Positions 26,610 to 35,387 of a stretch of DNA of 64,000 nucleotides are shown one piece after another. Within the stretch, counting starts at the first letter, position 1; every line of letters starts with the position of its first letter. The translations under genes and the position numbers were made by a program. Source of the stretch: Streptomyces sp. NBC_01454 (GTDB taxonomy: Bacteria > Actinomycetota > Actinomycetes > Streptomycetales > Streptomycetaceae); NCBI RefSeq assembly GCF_036227565.1, contig NZ_CP109460.1:1984001-2048000 (forward strand). The letters run 5' to 3'. The notes under the pieces were generated by a model, which saw only the letters and a list, made by a program, of their open reading frames with translations, was not told where the DNA came from and did no database searches.

Positions 26610-27627
26610 CGCGGAAGTCTCCAGACTGCTCGTCGAGGCCGCTGCCGGCGACGTCCCGGAAGACGTCCTCCAGTGTCGGTGCGGTCTCTGATGGGCGCGA
26701 TGGGGCCGATGAGGAAGGGACGGGGCGGGCGGGAGAAGCCGCCGGTGCGGGAGTGGGGGTGGGGGCGGGGGCGCCCGGCGAGGGTGCGGTGGTGGGCGGG
26801 GCCGGTGTCCGGGCCGCGCGGCGGCGGGCGCTCAGGGCCGCACGGAGTTCGTCCGGTGTGCCGAGGGCGCGGATCCGGCCGTGGTGCATCAGCGCGACAC
26901 GGTCGCAGTACTGGTCGGCCTCGTCCATGTAGTGCGTGGTCACCAGGACGGTCATGCCGGTGGCGGCCCGTACGGCGTTGATGTGTTCCCAGACGCTGGT
27001 ACGGGCGATCGGGTCCAGGCCGATCGTCGGCTCGTCGAGCATCAGCAGACGGGGCGCGCTGACCAGGGCCTGGGCGAGTTCGAGGCGGCGGATCATGCCG
27101 CCGGAGTACGTCTTGGCCAGCCGGCCCGCCGCGTCGGCGAGGCCGACCGCCTCCAGCGCCTGGCTGACGCGGGCCGCCCGCTCACGGCGTGCGACGTCGA
27201 AGACCCGGGCGAAGAGTGCGACGTTCTCACGGCCGGTCAGCCCGGCGTCCGCGGACAGCTGCTGCGGTACGTACCCCAGCAGCCGGCGCACCGCCATCCG
27301 CTCCCGGGACGCGTCGTGACCGAAGACCCGCACCATGCCGGCCGGGACGGGCAGCAGGGTGGTGATGCAGCGGATCGCGGTGGTCTTGCCCGCACCGTTC
27401 GGCCCGAGCAGCCCGAAGACCTCCCCGGGGCGGACGGACAGGTCGACGCCGTCCACGGCGCGGGTCTCACCGAAGGCGTAGCGCAGACCGCGGCAGGTCA
27501 CCGCGTCGGGAGGGGGCGCGGGCGGGCCGGGGGCGCCGGGGGGCGGGGCCGGAGGCGTGCGCGGCGCGCGGTCCGGCCCGCCGGAACCGGGCCCGTGCCC
27601 CGGCCGTCCCTCGTCGTCGGTGGTCAT
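26569..27627 (-). CDS. ABC transporter ATP-binding protein (DrrA-like)
   Basis: 352 residues. Walker A is LLGPNGAGKTTAIRC, the signature is TYSGGMIRRLELAQALV, Walker B is LLMLDEPTIGLDPIART and the H-loop is VTTHYMDEADQYCDR. The C-terminal third (from about 255) is an extended, Pro/Ala/Thr-rich linker ending in PSETAPTLEDVFRDVAG, a DrrA-type C-terminal element. It begins at GTG or ATG 27627, overlapping the marR stop by four bases, and its 3' end overlaps the permease gene. It energises export by the adjacent permease at the inner face of the membrane. Confidence 0.93.
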   Translation of the reverse strand: MTTDDEGRPGHGPGSGGPDRAPRTPPAPPPGAPGPPAPPPDAVTCRGLRYAFGETRAVDGVDLSVRPGEVFGLLGPNGAGKTTAIRCITTLLPVPAGMVRVFGHDASRERMAVRRLLGYVPQQLSADAGLTGRENVALFARVFDVARRERAARVSQALEAVGLADAAGRLAKTYSGGMIRRLELAQALVSAPRLLMLDEPTIGLDPIARTSVWEHINAVRAATGMTVLVTTHYMDEADQYCDRVALMHHGRIRALGTPDELRAALSARRRAARTPAPPTTAPSPGAPAPTPTPAPAASPARPVPSSSAPSRPSETAPTLEDVFRDVAGSGLDEQSGDFRDVRSTRRTANRVG

Positions 27628-28079
27628 GTGCCCTCCGCCTCCTCGTGCAGGTTGTGGGCGAGCCGGCGCAGCGCCGGCAGGGCCGCGGCCAGCGCCGCCC
27701 GGTCGGCCTCCGGCAGGCGCGCGAGCTGCTCGCTCACCAGGGCGCTGCGGCGGGTCTCCCAGTCACGCAGCCGGGACCGGGCCGCGGGGGTGGGGTAGAG
27801 CAGGGCCGAGCGGCGGTCGTCGGCGGCGGTCTCACGGCGCAGAAACCCGGCCCGGCCGAGCTGATTGACCAGTGTGGAGACCGAATTCCCGGCGAGACAG
27901 AGTTCCCTGGCGGCGGCGGACACCCGTATACCGGGCCGCTCCGCGACCAGCCGCAGCAGCTCCACCTCGGCACCGCGCAGCCGGGGAGCGGCCAGCCCGG
28001 CCCGCAGCCGGCGCCTGATCAGCCGCTGGACACCGGCCAGCACCTCGGCGAGCGAGTCGGGGAACTCCCCTGCAGCCAT
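27624..28079 (-). CDS. MarR-family transcriptional regulator
   Basis: 151 residues. The winged helix spans LRLVAERPGIRVSAAARELCLAGNSVSTLVNQLGRAGFLRRETAADDRRSALLY with the wing DDRRS typical of MarR proteins. Flanking helices form the dimer interface. The gene is the first of a three-gene operon; its stop overlaps the start of the ATPase gene (ATGA). A palindrome at 28091-28107 lies directly upstream of its start, consistent with autorepression relieved by a transported compound. The ligand is unknown. Confidence 0.92.
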   Translation of the reverse strand: MAAGEFPDSLAEVLAGVQRLIRRRLRAGLAAPRLRGAEVELLRLVAERPGIRVSAAARELCLAGNSVSTLVNQLGRAGFLRRETAADDRRSALLYPTPAARSRLRDWETRRSALVSEQLARLPEADRAALAAALPALRRLAHNLHEEAEGT

Positions 28080-28090
28080 GCCTCAATTTT

Positions 28091-28107
28091 AGCTCTGAGT
28101 GAGAGGT
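28091..28107. promoter_or_regulatory. candidate MarR operator upstream of the exporter operon
   Basis: The imperfect palindrome AGCTCTGAGTGAGAGGT has arms CTCT and AGAG around a 5-base centre. It ends 12 bases upstream of the marR start, so binding would block both transcription and early translation. Spacer 28110-28418 shows no further gene. Confidence 0.5.
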
Positions 28108-28418
28108 AGTGGCGCAGACGCACGCCGGAGGGGGCCTCGAACGGCCTACCCGGATTCCCGTCTGCCGCCCGGGCCCGGTGACCTGCCCGGAAGGACGGCT
28201 CGGCACCCCGTCCGGAGCGCCCGCGGCGGGACGCCGAGCCGGGAGGTCGAGCCGGAACGCCGAGCCGGGACGTCAAGCGATACGGCCGCCCCCAAAGAAG
28301 ATCACAGCGCACAACTGCCGCCCCCGCCAACGGCCTTGACAGTCCCTGGTGGGCGGAGAAACCTGGTTCTTCCGGCAGTTGCCGGATGTCGGGGGATACC
28401 GGGGGAATCGGGGGACTC

Positions 28419-29534
28419 ATGAGGACGTACACGTCTGCGCGCGCAACGGGCGGGACACCGTCGGACGGGCACGGGAGACCGACCCACGACGAGGGCGGGA
28501 GTCCGACCTACGACGAGGGCGGGAGTCCGACCCACGACCGGACTCGCAGCGCGCCCGCACCACTGCCGCGCCAGGGTCGCCGACTGCGCACGACGCACCG
28601 GGCGGCGAGCCTCGCCGTGACGGTCGTCGCCCTCGCGCTGCCGCTGTCGGCCTGCTCCTCGGACGGCGCGAGCGGGACCGCGTCGGACACCGCAGACAGC
28701 ACAGCGGCCGGCTCGTCCCCCTCGCCCAGCCCGACACCATCCGTCGACCGCGCCGCCTACCGCCACACGCTGACCGGCGCCCTCGGACCGCTCAACACGG
28801 CACTGCGTGCTGTGGACCACGCTCACGAGGGCAGCACCCTGAACACCGCGCTGGACACGGCATCATCCCGCGCGGATACGGCCGCGGACACCCTGCAGAT
28901 GACCGCGACACCCGACGACGCCTCACCCGTCAACAGCCAACTCGTCTCCGCGCTACGGGCCTTGGGACAGGACCTCACGAGCGCCCGCGGTGACGGCGGC
29001 CACTGCGCCACCGCACCCCGTGTCGAACTCGGCAGGGCGCAGAGCCCGCAGAGCGTGAAGGCCGCCGGGCGCGCCCTCGCCGCCCTCGGTTACGACACGC
29101 CCCTGCACCTACCGCGTACGGAACGGGCCGCGCACCGACGTCTCACCAACGGCGCCCTGGTCCGCGACGGCAGCCGGGCCGGTCTGGGACGGCTGACCGT
29201 CAAGAACGGCACGGCCCGCGATGCGGTGGTGGCACTCACCCGCGGTAAGCGCACCGCGTTCTCCGTTTATGTACGCCATGGGTCGAACGCGACCATACGG
29301 AGCGTCAACAGCGGCGCGTACACGGTGTACTTCACCACCGGCGAGGACTGGAACAGCCGGAAGAGCTCCTTCACCCGCGAGTGCAGCTTCGAGAAGTTCG
29401 ACGACCAGGCGAATTTCAAGACGGTGCGGGTGCCCGGCGGGACGCAGTACACGGTGCTGACCTTCACCCTGGACAAGGTCGTCGGCGGCAATGCGACCAC
29501 GAGCACGGTGCCACCGGCCGAATTCCCGTCGTGA
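28419..29534 (+). CDS. secreted lipoprotein of unknown function
   Basis: 371 residues from ATG 28419; another ATG at 28386 is in frame and neither has a strong ribosome-binding site. A basic stretch RQGRRLRTTHR precedes a hydrophobic helix and the lipobox LPLSAC, so a lipid-modified Cys is predicted after export. The signal peptide is unusually far from the N-terminus because about 50 extra residues, containing two copies of an 8-residue repeat, come first. After a Ser/Thr/Pro linker there are two domains: a helical part (about 100-200) and a beta-rich part with FSVYVRHGSNATIRSVNSGAYTVYF. No family is recognised. A strong terminator follows. Confidence 0.72.
   Translation: MRTYTSARATGGTPSDGHGRPTHDEGGSPTYDEGGSPTHDRTRSAPAPLPRQGRRLRTTHRAASLAVTVVALALPLSACSSDGASGTASDTADSTAAGSSPSPSPTPSVDRAAYRHTLTGALGPLNTALRAVDHAHEGSTLNTALDTASSRADTAADTLQMTATPDDASPVNSQLVSALRALGQDLTSARGDGGHCATAPRVELGRAQSPQSVKAAGRALAALGYDTPLHLPRTERAAHRRLTNGALVRDGSRAGLGRLTVKNGTARDAVVALTRGKRTAFSVYVRHGSNATIRSVNSGAYTVYFTTGEDWNSRKSSFTRECSFEKFDDQANFKTVRVPGGTQYTVLTFTLDKVVGGNATTSTVPPAEFPS
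28479..28539 (+). repeat. 24-bp in-frame direct repeat near the lipoprotein start
   Basis: CCGACCCACGACGAGGGCGG plus GAGT repeats at 28479-28502 and 28503-28526 (one base different), followed by half a unit. It encodes PTHDEGGS / PTYDEGGS ahead of the signal peptide. Confidence 0.92.
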
Positions 29535-29628
29535 CGGAGTGACGGAGTGACGGAGTAAGGAAGTGACGGCCGTAGTGGCGGAGTGATGGCCGTAGTGGCG
29601 GAGACGGAGGCCGTCAGTTCCGCGTCGG

Positions 29629-29666
29629 CCGCCGAGGGTCCGCGGGTACCTGCGGACCCTCGGCGG
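29629..29666 (+). terminator. strong hairpin terminator
   Basis: A perfect 15-bp stem (CCGCCGAGGGTCCGC paired with 29652-29666) encloses an 8-base loop 95 bases after the lipoprotein stop. There is no T-run, which is usual for Streptomyces. Just upstream, TGACGGAG is repeated several times. Confidence 0.85.
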
Positions 29667-29702
29667 TCGAGGCTTCGCCACGGCTCGGTATCGTGACGTC
29701 GC

Positions 29703-30254
29703 GTGGGCGACAGCGCGGTGTGGACTCTGGCGATCGCGGCGGTGACCGGCGGCACGGCGGTGCTCGCCAGCTGGGTCACCGGCCGCGGCAGCACCCAGGC
29801 CGCCAGGATCCAGGCCGAGATCGCCGCCCGTTCCCAGCGGGCCGAAAGGCTGCGGGAGAGCCGGCGCACGGCCTACCTGGATCTCATCGAACAGACCCAT
29901 CACATGGGCGAGTTGTTCTGGGAGATCTCCGCCGCCCTCCGCCTGCCCGGCTCCCCGGCCCGTACCACCGCCCTCGGTGAACTACGGGAGCGCGAACTCG
30001 CCGAGTACGCCAAGATCCGGCGCTGCGCGCGCGTCGTCGAACTGGAGGGCCCACCCTCGGCGGCCGCCGCGGCGCTCGCCCTCCAGCAGGCAACCCGTCC
30101 CTTCTACGCGGCCATGACGGCAGACCTGTCCCACGACGCCAACGGCCGTCACGACTCCGCTGACTCCGAAGACTTCGACGCCGCCTTCCGCCCGTTCTGG
30201 GCGGCGCTGGAGGACTTCGTGGATGCGGCGCGCACCGCCCATCAGCAGGAGTGA
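29703..30254 (+). CDS. uncharacterised small membrane-anchored protein
   Basis: 183 residues from GTG 29703. The N-terminal helix VWTLAIAAVTGGTAVLASWVTG is a likely signal anchor, followed by a strongly helical, charged region QAARIQAEIAARSQRAERLRESRRTAYLDLIEQ that could form a coiled coil. The remainder is alpha-helical, with an acidic C-terminal part. Proteins with this layout are frequent in Streptomyces genomes but have no known role. It follows the hairpin at 29629-29666 and is not in an obvious operon. Confidence 0.65.
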   Translation: MGDSAVWTLAIAAVTGGTAVLASWVTGRGSTQAARIQAEIAARSQRAERLRESRRTAYLDLIEQTHHMGELFWEISAALRLPGSPARTTALGELRERELAEYAKIRRCARVVELEGPPSAAAAALALQQATRPFYAAMTADLSHDANGRHDSADSEDFDAAFRPFWAALEDFVDAARTAHQQE

Positions 30255-30311
30255 CGAGCGGAACCCGCCGGGACCATCGGGACGAAGGTGACCGCCGGCT
30301 CGGCTCATCCA

Positions 30312-30346
30312 CCCCCTACCCCCTACCCCCTACCCCCTACCCCCTA
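30312..30346 (+). repeat. 7-bp tandem repeat CCCCCTA x5
   Basis: Five perfect copies of CCCCCTA lie in the spacer before the DinB-like gene, about 70-100 bases upstream of its start. A 7-base unit would change spacing, not frame, if it varied. Confidence 0.97.
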
Positions 30347-30412
30347 CTCGCCCTCCCGCTCTTCTCTCCGCGGCCACCGGGCAATGTCAGACCCCCCTGC
30401 CACGATGACGGC

Positions 30413-30970
30413 ATGAGCACTCCCGAACGCATCATGCCGCCCCTGGACGCCGATGAGCGGGCCTCCTTGGAGAGCTGGCTGGACTTCTACCGCACCACCC
30501 TCGCCCGCAAATGCGACGGTCTGGAGGAGCATCAGCTCCGCGCGGCGTCGGTGGCCCCCTCACCGCTCACGCTGCTCGGCCTCGTCCAGCACATGGCCGA
30601 GGTCGAACGGAACTGGTTCTGCCGCGTCCTGGCCCAGGAGGACGCCCCGCCGATCTTCCCGTCCGACGCCGACACCGAGGGCGCCGAGGGCGCCGACGGG
30701 GCCGACGGGGCCGACGGGGCCGACGGGGCCGACGGCGGATTCGACCTCGTCGAAGGAGCCACCTACGCACAGGCGCTCCCTCTCTGGCAGTCCGAGATCG
30801 ACCGCGCCCGGGCGCGCTGCGCCACCCACTCCCTCGACGACACCAGCCCCTTCATGGGCGGGCAGGTCACCCTGCGCTGGATCTACACCCACATGATCGC
30901 CGAATACGCCCGCCACTGCGGCCACGCCGACTTCCTCCGCGAACGCCTCGACGGCCGTACGGGCATCTAA
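30413..30970 (+). CDS. DinB-family (DUF664-type) putative metal-dependent enzyme
   Basis: 185 residues from ATG 30413. Four-helix-bundle features are present: ESWLDFYRTTLARKCDGLEEHQLR, LTLLGLVQHMAEVERNWFCRVL with a first metal-ligand His, and WIYTHMIAEYARHCGHADFLRERLDG with two more His, giving the three-His pattern of this family. Homologues include thiol-dependent S-transferases (mycothiol or bacillithiol type), so a mycothiol-linked reaction is possible. An acidic EGADGADGADGADGADGG run, made by a 9-bp repeat, is inserted between helices 2 and 3. Confidence 0.85.
   Translation: MSTPERIMPPLDADERASLESWLDFYRTTLARKCDGLEEHQLRAASVAPSPLTLLGLVQHMAEVERNWFCRVLAQEDAPPIFPSDADTEGAEGADGADGADGADGADGGFDLVEGATYAQALPLWQSEIDRARARCATHSLDDTSPFMGGQVTLRWIYTHMIAEYARHCGHADFLRERLDGRTGI
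30692..30736 (+). repeat. 9-bp tandem repeat GCCGACGGG x5 inside the DinB-like gene
   Basis: Four perfect and one terminal variant copy (GCCGACGGC), preceded by two GAGGGCGCC units. It encodes Ala-Asp-Gly repeats in a loop and preserves the reading frame for any copy number. Confidence 0.95.
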
Positions 30971-31016
30971 CTGCGTGCTCCGGGGCCGTCACTGAAGGGA
31001 CCGGGCTCCTGGAGCC

Positions 31017-32237
31017 CTACGGTTCACCGACGTCATACGGCCCCAGCGCCAGGAGGGCGACATCGTCATGGAAGACCCGGGTGTGGCGTGGCAGGTCGGT
31101 GTTGAGGAAGTCGATGACGTCGACGGGGCCGGGGGCGGGACGACCGGCGAAGCGGTACCGGAGGCGGTCGAGGAGCGGGTAGAAGGACCCGTTCTGGTCG
31201 CGGGCCTCGATCAGGCCGTCGGTGCACAGGAGCAGGACGTCGCCGTGGGTGAAGGGGTGAGTGTAGGCAACGGGGTTCTCGTCGTCCAGGGTGCCCAGGC
31301 CGAGCGGGAGGGCAGGCGGTCCGGTGAGGGCGGTCACCTCGCCGCGGGAGATCAGCACCGGCTCGATGTGCCCGTGGTTGACGATGGTCACCTGCTGGGC
31401 GACGGCGTCGTACTCGACCAGGACAGCGGTGACGAACAGTTCGTCGTCGGGGAGCTCTTCGGCCTCACGGGTCAGGCACCGCTCCATCCGCGCGGCGACC
31501 GCCTGCAGATCCAGCTGGTCGTAGGCGGCCTCACGGAAGCTGCCGAGGAGGTCGGCGACCGTACGGACGGCCTGGAGCCCCTTGCCACGGACGTCGCCGA
31601 TGAGAGCGCGCTCCCCGGCCGGGGTGGCGCGGATGTCGAAGAGGTCGCCGCCGACCATGCTGCCGACCTCGCCGGACCGGTAGAGACCGGCCGCCAGCAC
31701 CTGTCCGACCTGGTGCGGCACCGGCCGCAGCAGGGTGCGCATCAGTGCCTCGGCCACCGAATGAGCGCGGACCAGCTGCTGCTCCTGGCGCCGGCGGTGG
31801 GCAGCGAGCGCCACACCGACGATGCCGACCAGGCCGGTGGCGATGTAGGCGGCGACGTGGTGGTTCTCCCACAGCTGGTGGACGTTGTGTCCCGTGCAGC
31901 ACGGGGTACCGGCGAGCACGCCCTCCAGCACCATCGCGAAGACGGTGACCGTCGCGACCGCGACGGGACCGAGTGTGTACGCGGCGGTGACCGGCAGCGC
32001 GATGAGCAGGAAACTCACCGCCCAGGGCGTGGGGGTCACGGTTTCCAGCAGCAGGACCCACACGACGTAGGCCAGCGGCAGCCAGCGCATCCACGCGGGC
32101 GGCCGGGGCACCTCGAAGCCACTGTTGTCGACAATCGCCGTGAGCTGTCCGCCCGCACGACCCCGGTCCGGCCGGCGGTCACGACCGATCCGCTCGAAGA
32201 TCCACTGACCCGACCTGTCCACACGGGCTCCCGACAC
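31017..32237 (-). CDS. membrane-bound SpoIIE/PP2C-type serine phosphatase
   Basis: 406 residues if it starts at GTG 32237; the frame continues to a TTG at 32336 and the true start is uncertain. Three or four membrane segments (LPLAYVVWVLLLETVT, AVSFLLIALPVTAAYTLG, VAAYIATGLVGIVGVALAA) are followed by a linker helix and the phosphatase domain with GGDLFDI, IGDVRGKGLQAV, GHIEPVLI, LLLCTDGLIEARD and FHDDVALLALG, including all metal-ligand Asp positions. Such enzymes dephosphorylate STAS anti-anti-sigma factors. A STAS protein gene is at 33419 on the other strand. Confidence 0.9.
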   Translation of the reverse strand: MSGARVDRSGQWIFERIGRDRRPDRGRAGGQLTAIVDNSGFEVPRPPAWMRWLPLAYVVWVLLLETVTPTPWAVSFLLIALPVTAAYTLGPVAVATVTVFAMVLEGVLAGTPCCTGHNVHQLWENHHVAAYIATGLVGIVGVALAAHRRRQEQQLVRAHSVAEALMRTLLRPVPHQVGQVLAAGLYRSGEVGSMVGGDLFDIRATPAGERALIGDVRGKGLQAVRTVADLLGSFREAAYDQLDLQAVAARMERCLTREAEELPDDELFVTAVLVEYDAVAQQVTIVNHGHIEPVLISRGEVTALTGPPALPLGLGTLDDENPVAYTHPFTHGDVLLLCTDGLIEARDQNGSFYPLLDRLRYRFAGRPAPGPVDVIDFLNTDLPRHTRVFHDDVALLALGPYDVGEP

Positions 32238-32873
32238 GACCGTGATCAAGAGCCACAGCCTGTCGCGGCCGAACGACCCCCGGCGGTCATTACGCTGGCT
32301 GACGGCGTGTCCTCTCCCGTCCGTGAGCCCGGGCAACCTCGCAGCGGGCGGCGAACGCCGACGGAGGAGCCCGCCCCGCGCGACCGGAGGACGGCCGGCC
32401 CCAGCCGGCCCTCACCCCGCCGGGCTCGGCCGCGCCCACCGCTACGGCCTCCCAGGGCGCCGGGTATTCCAACCCGCCAGAGCCAGCCCGCGCCATGAGC
32501 CGTACATAACTCCGCCATCCCTCAGCGGAGTTCGACGAGTCAGCTCTGGGTGGCGCCGATGCCGCGTTCGTCGCCCAAGGCGCCCACGGCACCCATGGCA
32601 CCCCACGGTGCCCTTGATGTCGCCCGCGCCCCGGGGACCTGCCGGCCGGCTGTCCGTCGGGTCCGCGCAAGGCCCCGCCCGCCTTCGCGGGCGCCCGGGC
32701 CCGGGACGGGGTCAGACACGGTCGGCGACGTTGCGCACGAGCTCGAACCCCCTCCGCCGTCTGTAGTGACCCCAACAGGCGTTGCAGGTCAGACCGGGAG
32801 TCGAATCCATCGAGCACCGCCGGCCGGGTCGAACTGACCGTTCACCAGGGAGATTTGCACGGCGACCTGCCCC
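32238..32873. other. spacer upstream of two phosphatase genes
   Basis: 636 bases with no convincing gene. The minus-strand frames here translate to Arg/Ala/Pro-rich sequence. It lies where the missing 5' part of the truncated phosphatase gene (32874-33422) would be expected, and no SpoIIE N-terminal motif is visible in any frame. Confidence 0.5.
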
Positions 32874-33422
32874 TTGCCCCCTGCGCAGGGAGCGGAAGCC
32901 GATACCGGATGCACGCGCCGGGTATACGCCCGCACACACCCACACCAGCGCTACACCGGCACCGGCGACCCGCGCTACTGCACCGCCGTCTTCGGCACTC
33001 TCGAACCGGACGCCGCCACCGGACAGCTCACCATCCATCTCGCGTCAGGGGGCCACCCGCCGGTTCTCGTCCTGCGCGCCGACGGCATGGCCGACTACCT
33101 GCCCACCCCCGGCGGCCTCCTCGTCGGCGTCCTGCCCGGCGCGCGTTTCACCACCGCCACCACCGTCCTCGCCCCCGGCGACACCCTCCTGCTCTACACC
33201 GACGGCCTCACCGAAGCGCGCACCGGCACGGACCGCGCCGGCTTGTACGGGGACGACGCGCTGCTCGCCTTCGCCACCGGCCATGCCGGCAAACCCGCGC
33301 CTGCCGTCGTCCAGGCCCTGACCGGCCTGCTGGACAGTCTCGGAGACGGCCTCGACGACGACACCGCACTGCTCGCGCTGGGCGCCCCGGCCCCTGACCC
33401 CCGAACGGGAAACAGACGATGA
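32874..33422 (+). pseudogene. N-terminally truncated SpoIIE/PP2C phosphatase
   Basis: The frame keeps only the second half of the phosphatase domain: DPRYCTAVFGTLEPD, LASGGHPPVLVLRADG, LLLYTDGLTEARTGTDRAGLYG and DDDTALLALGAPAP. The first half, with the GGDWYD and DVMGHG metal-binding motifs, and any sensor domains are missing upstream. Without them no catalysis is expected. The stop overlaps the ATG of the STAS gene (ATGA at 33419-33422), which preserves the original operon order. It may still be translated to support expression of the STAS gene. The 5' boundary given is simply the first in-frame ATG. Confidence 0.72.
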
Positions 33423-33754
33423 GCCCGCTGAAGATCACTACTCGAGACGCCGCAACCGGTCCCGTTGTGGAGATATTCGGCGACCTCGACCACGCCAGCG
33501 CCGCCGCGCTACGGGCACTGATCCCCACGATCGCCCTCCAGCCGGGCCAACGCCTCGTCCTGGACCTGAGCGGCATGGAATTCTGCGACTCCAGCGGCAT
33601 CACCGCCCTGCTCGCAGCCCGCAACCGCACCCAAGCCGCCCAGGCGGACATCGCACTCGCAGCCGTCCCCGCCAACACCCTGCGCGTACTGCGGCTCGTG
33701 GGGCTCGACCAGATCTTCCCCCTCCACCCCGACGCTGAGACCGCCACCCTCTGA
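33419..33754 (+). CDS. STAS-domain anti-sigma factor antagonist
   Basis: 111 residues, the usual length. The STAS fold is evident from VVEIFGDLDHASAAALRALI, LVLDLSGMEFCDSSGITALLAARNR and the terminal LRVLRLVGLDQIFPLH. The Ser pair in CDSSGI is the predicted phosphorylation site, phosphorylated by RsbW-type kinases and reversed by SpoIIE-type phosphatases. The adjacent phosphatase gene is truncated, so any dephosphorylation would need another enzyme, for instance that at 31017-32237. Partner anti-sigma factor unknown; the HATPase protein at 11990 is distant. Confidence 0.93.
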   Translation: MSPLKITTRDAATGPVVEIFGDLDHASAAALRALIPTIALQPGQRLVLDLSGMEFCDSSGITALLAARNRTQAAQADIALAAVPANTLRVLRLVGLDQIFPLHPDAETATL

Positions 33755-33851
33755 CCCACGCCGTGGGTGAGCGGCCCGGACGCCGAGAAGTGGGAGCGCC
33801 GTGGCCGTGCCGGTCCGGTGGCGGGCAGCCGGGCGGAGTGGTCCCGTCGGC

Positions 33852-34346
33852 TCAGGCGAAATCGGTAGCGGGCTCGGTGGCGTAGCGGCTCATCGTCCGG
33901 AGGGTGGCCTGGGGTGTCAGCGGCCTGCCGTCGGCGGTCATGCGCTGGAGGTCTCGGAAGTACTGCACATACAGGTCGGGGGTGAGCATGCTGAGCATGA
34001 CGGCAGGTCGGTCGGTCAGGTTGGCGAAGGTGTGCGGGGCGCCGGGCGGAACCATCACGAACGTGCCCGCGGTCGCGTCGTGGCCCTTGTCCCCGACGGT
34101 GAACCGCACCGTGCCGGAGAGGATGTAGAAACCCTCGTCGTGCTCGGCGTGACGGTGCTGCGGCGGTCCGGGGGTGTGCGGGGCGAGGACGGACTCGGTG
34201 ACCCCCAGGCGGTGCCCGGTGTGGCTGCCGTCCTCAAGGACGCGCATGCGCGTGGTGCCCATGACGATCGTCTCGCCGTCGTCGGGGCCGACCACCGATA
34301 CGGCGGGGCCGGCCTGCGGTTCACTGGTCTTCGCTTCCTCGGTCAT
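33852..34346 (-). CDS. cupin-domain protein
   Basis: 164 residues. A single cupin barrel: motif 1 HTPGPPQHRHAEHDEGFYILSGTVRFTVG with two His and a Glu, and motif 2 GTFVMVPPGAPHTFAN with the third His. The C-terminal helix DLYVQYFRDLQRMTADG is typical of quercetin-dioxygenase-like cupins of actinobacteria. It is divergent from a LysR gene with 80 bp between the starts, so it is the likely LysR target. Dioxygenase, isomerase or simple ligand binding are all possible. Confidence 0.88.
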   Translation of the reverse strand: MTEEAKTSEPQAGPAVSVVGPDDGETIVMGTTRMRVLEDGSHTGHRLGVTESVLAPHTPGPPQHRHAEHDEGFYILSGTVRFTVGDKGHDATAGTFVMVPPGAPHTFANLTDRPAVMLSMLTPDLYVQYFRDLQRMTADGRPLTPQATLRTMSRYATEPATDFA

Positions 34347-34426
34347 GCTCCGAGTGCACCGCCAGGGCCCCGCGCCTGTCCAAGACCCGTTCCATCACGC
34401 CGATACCTCGCGGATATCGTGGCAGC

Positions 34427-35278
34427 GTGGAGCTACGTACCCTGCGCTATTTCGTGGCGGTCGCCGAGGAACTCCACTTCGGCCGGGCCGCCGCCCGGCT
34501 GCACATGAGCCAGCCGCCGCTGAGCCGGGCCATCAAGCAGCTGGAGACAGAGCTCGGCGCCCTGCTGTTCGCCCGCTCCCCTGCCGGCGTCACGCTCACC
34601 CCGGTGGGGGCAGTGCTGCTCGACGAAGCGCGGGCCCTGCTCGACCAGGCGGACCGCGTCCGCCTCCGCGTGACCGCGGCGGCCGGCGCCGCGACCCTCA
34701 CCATCGGCATCCTGGGTGACGGCACCGACCCCGGCATCACCAGGCTGGCGGCCGCCTTCCGCCGAAGCCACCCCGGCGTCGACATCCGCATCCGCGACGC
34801 CGACCTGACCGACCCGACCTGCGGGCTGCGCGCCGGACTGGTCGACGTCGCCCTGACCCGTGCGCCGTTCGACGACACCGCCCTGACGGTGCGTCAACTA
34901 CGCGCGGATCCGGTCGGCGCGGTACTGCGCGCCGACGATCCACTGGCCCGTCGCGACCACCTGACACTGGCCGACCTGGCCGACCGCCGCTGGTTCCAGT
35001 TCCCGCAGGGAACCGACCCGGCCTGGCAGTCCTACTGGAACGGCGGCACCCCGCGCGAGGGCCCGGTGGTACGCGTCGTCCAGGAATGCCTGCACGCCGT
35101 GCTCTGGAACGCCACGGTCGGCTTGGCCCCACTCGGACACGACCTCCCCGAGAACCTGACCGCGGTCCCACTGCTCGACATGGCGCCGAGCCGAGTGGTG
35201 GCGGTGTGGAACAGCGGCGACACCCACCCGCTGATCCGCTCATTCATCGAGCTCGCGAGGGCCGCATACCGCCACTGA
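34427..35278 (+). CDS. LysR-family transcriptional regulator
   Basis: 283 residues from GTG 34427. The N-terminal helix-turn-helix [51 protein letters not shown] is a near-perfect LysR domain, followed by the effector-binding domain ([30 protein letters not shown]). The gene is divergent from the cupin gene, the common LysR arrangement in which it activates its neighbour in response to a small molecule. Downstream lies a GGCAC microsatellite. Confidence 0.93.
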   Translation: MELRTLRYFVAVAEELHFGRAAARLHMSQPPLSRAIKQLETELGALLFARSPAGVTLTPVGAVLLDEARALLDQADRVRLRVTAAAGAATLTIGILGDGTDPGITRLAAAFRRSHPGVDIRIRDADLTDPTCGLRAGLVDVALTRAPFDDTALTVRQLRADPVGAVLRADDPLARRDHLTLADLADRRWFQFPQGTDPAWQSYWNGGTPREGPVVRVVQECLHAVLWNATVGLAPLGHDLPENLTAVPLLDMAPSRVVAVWNSGDTHPLIRSFIELARAAYRH

Positions 35279-35297
35279 GCATTTACGGCCCCGGCCG

Positions 35298-35337
35298 GGC
35301 ACGGCACGGCACGGCACGGCACGGCACGGCACGGCAC
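35298..35337 (+). repeat. 5-bp microsatellite GGCAC x8
   Basis: Eight perfect tandem copies of GGCAC begin 20 bases after the lysR stop and end 50 bases before the esterase pseudogene. Confidence 0.98.
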
Positions 35338-35387
35338 CAGGAAACGGTGCCAGCGCGTTGTCGCGGACGGCTGCGACCGTGGGCGGC

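Noticed and set aside
32790..32830. tRNA-like T-arm sequence (GGAGTCGAATCC)
   Set aside because: No matching acceptor stem, D-arm or anticodon arm could be drawn around it on either strand.
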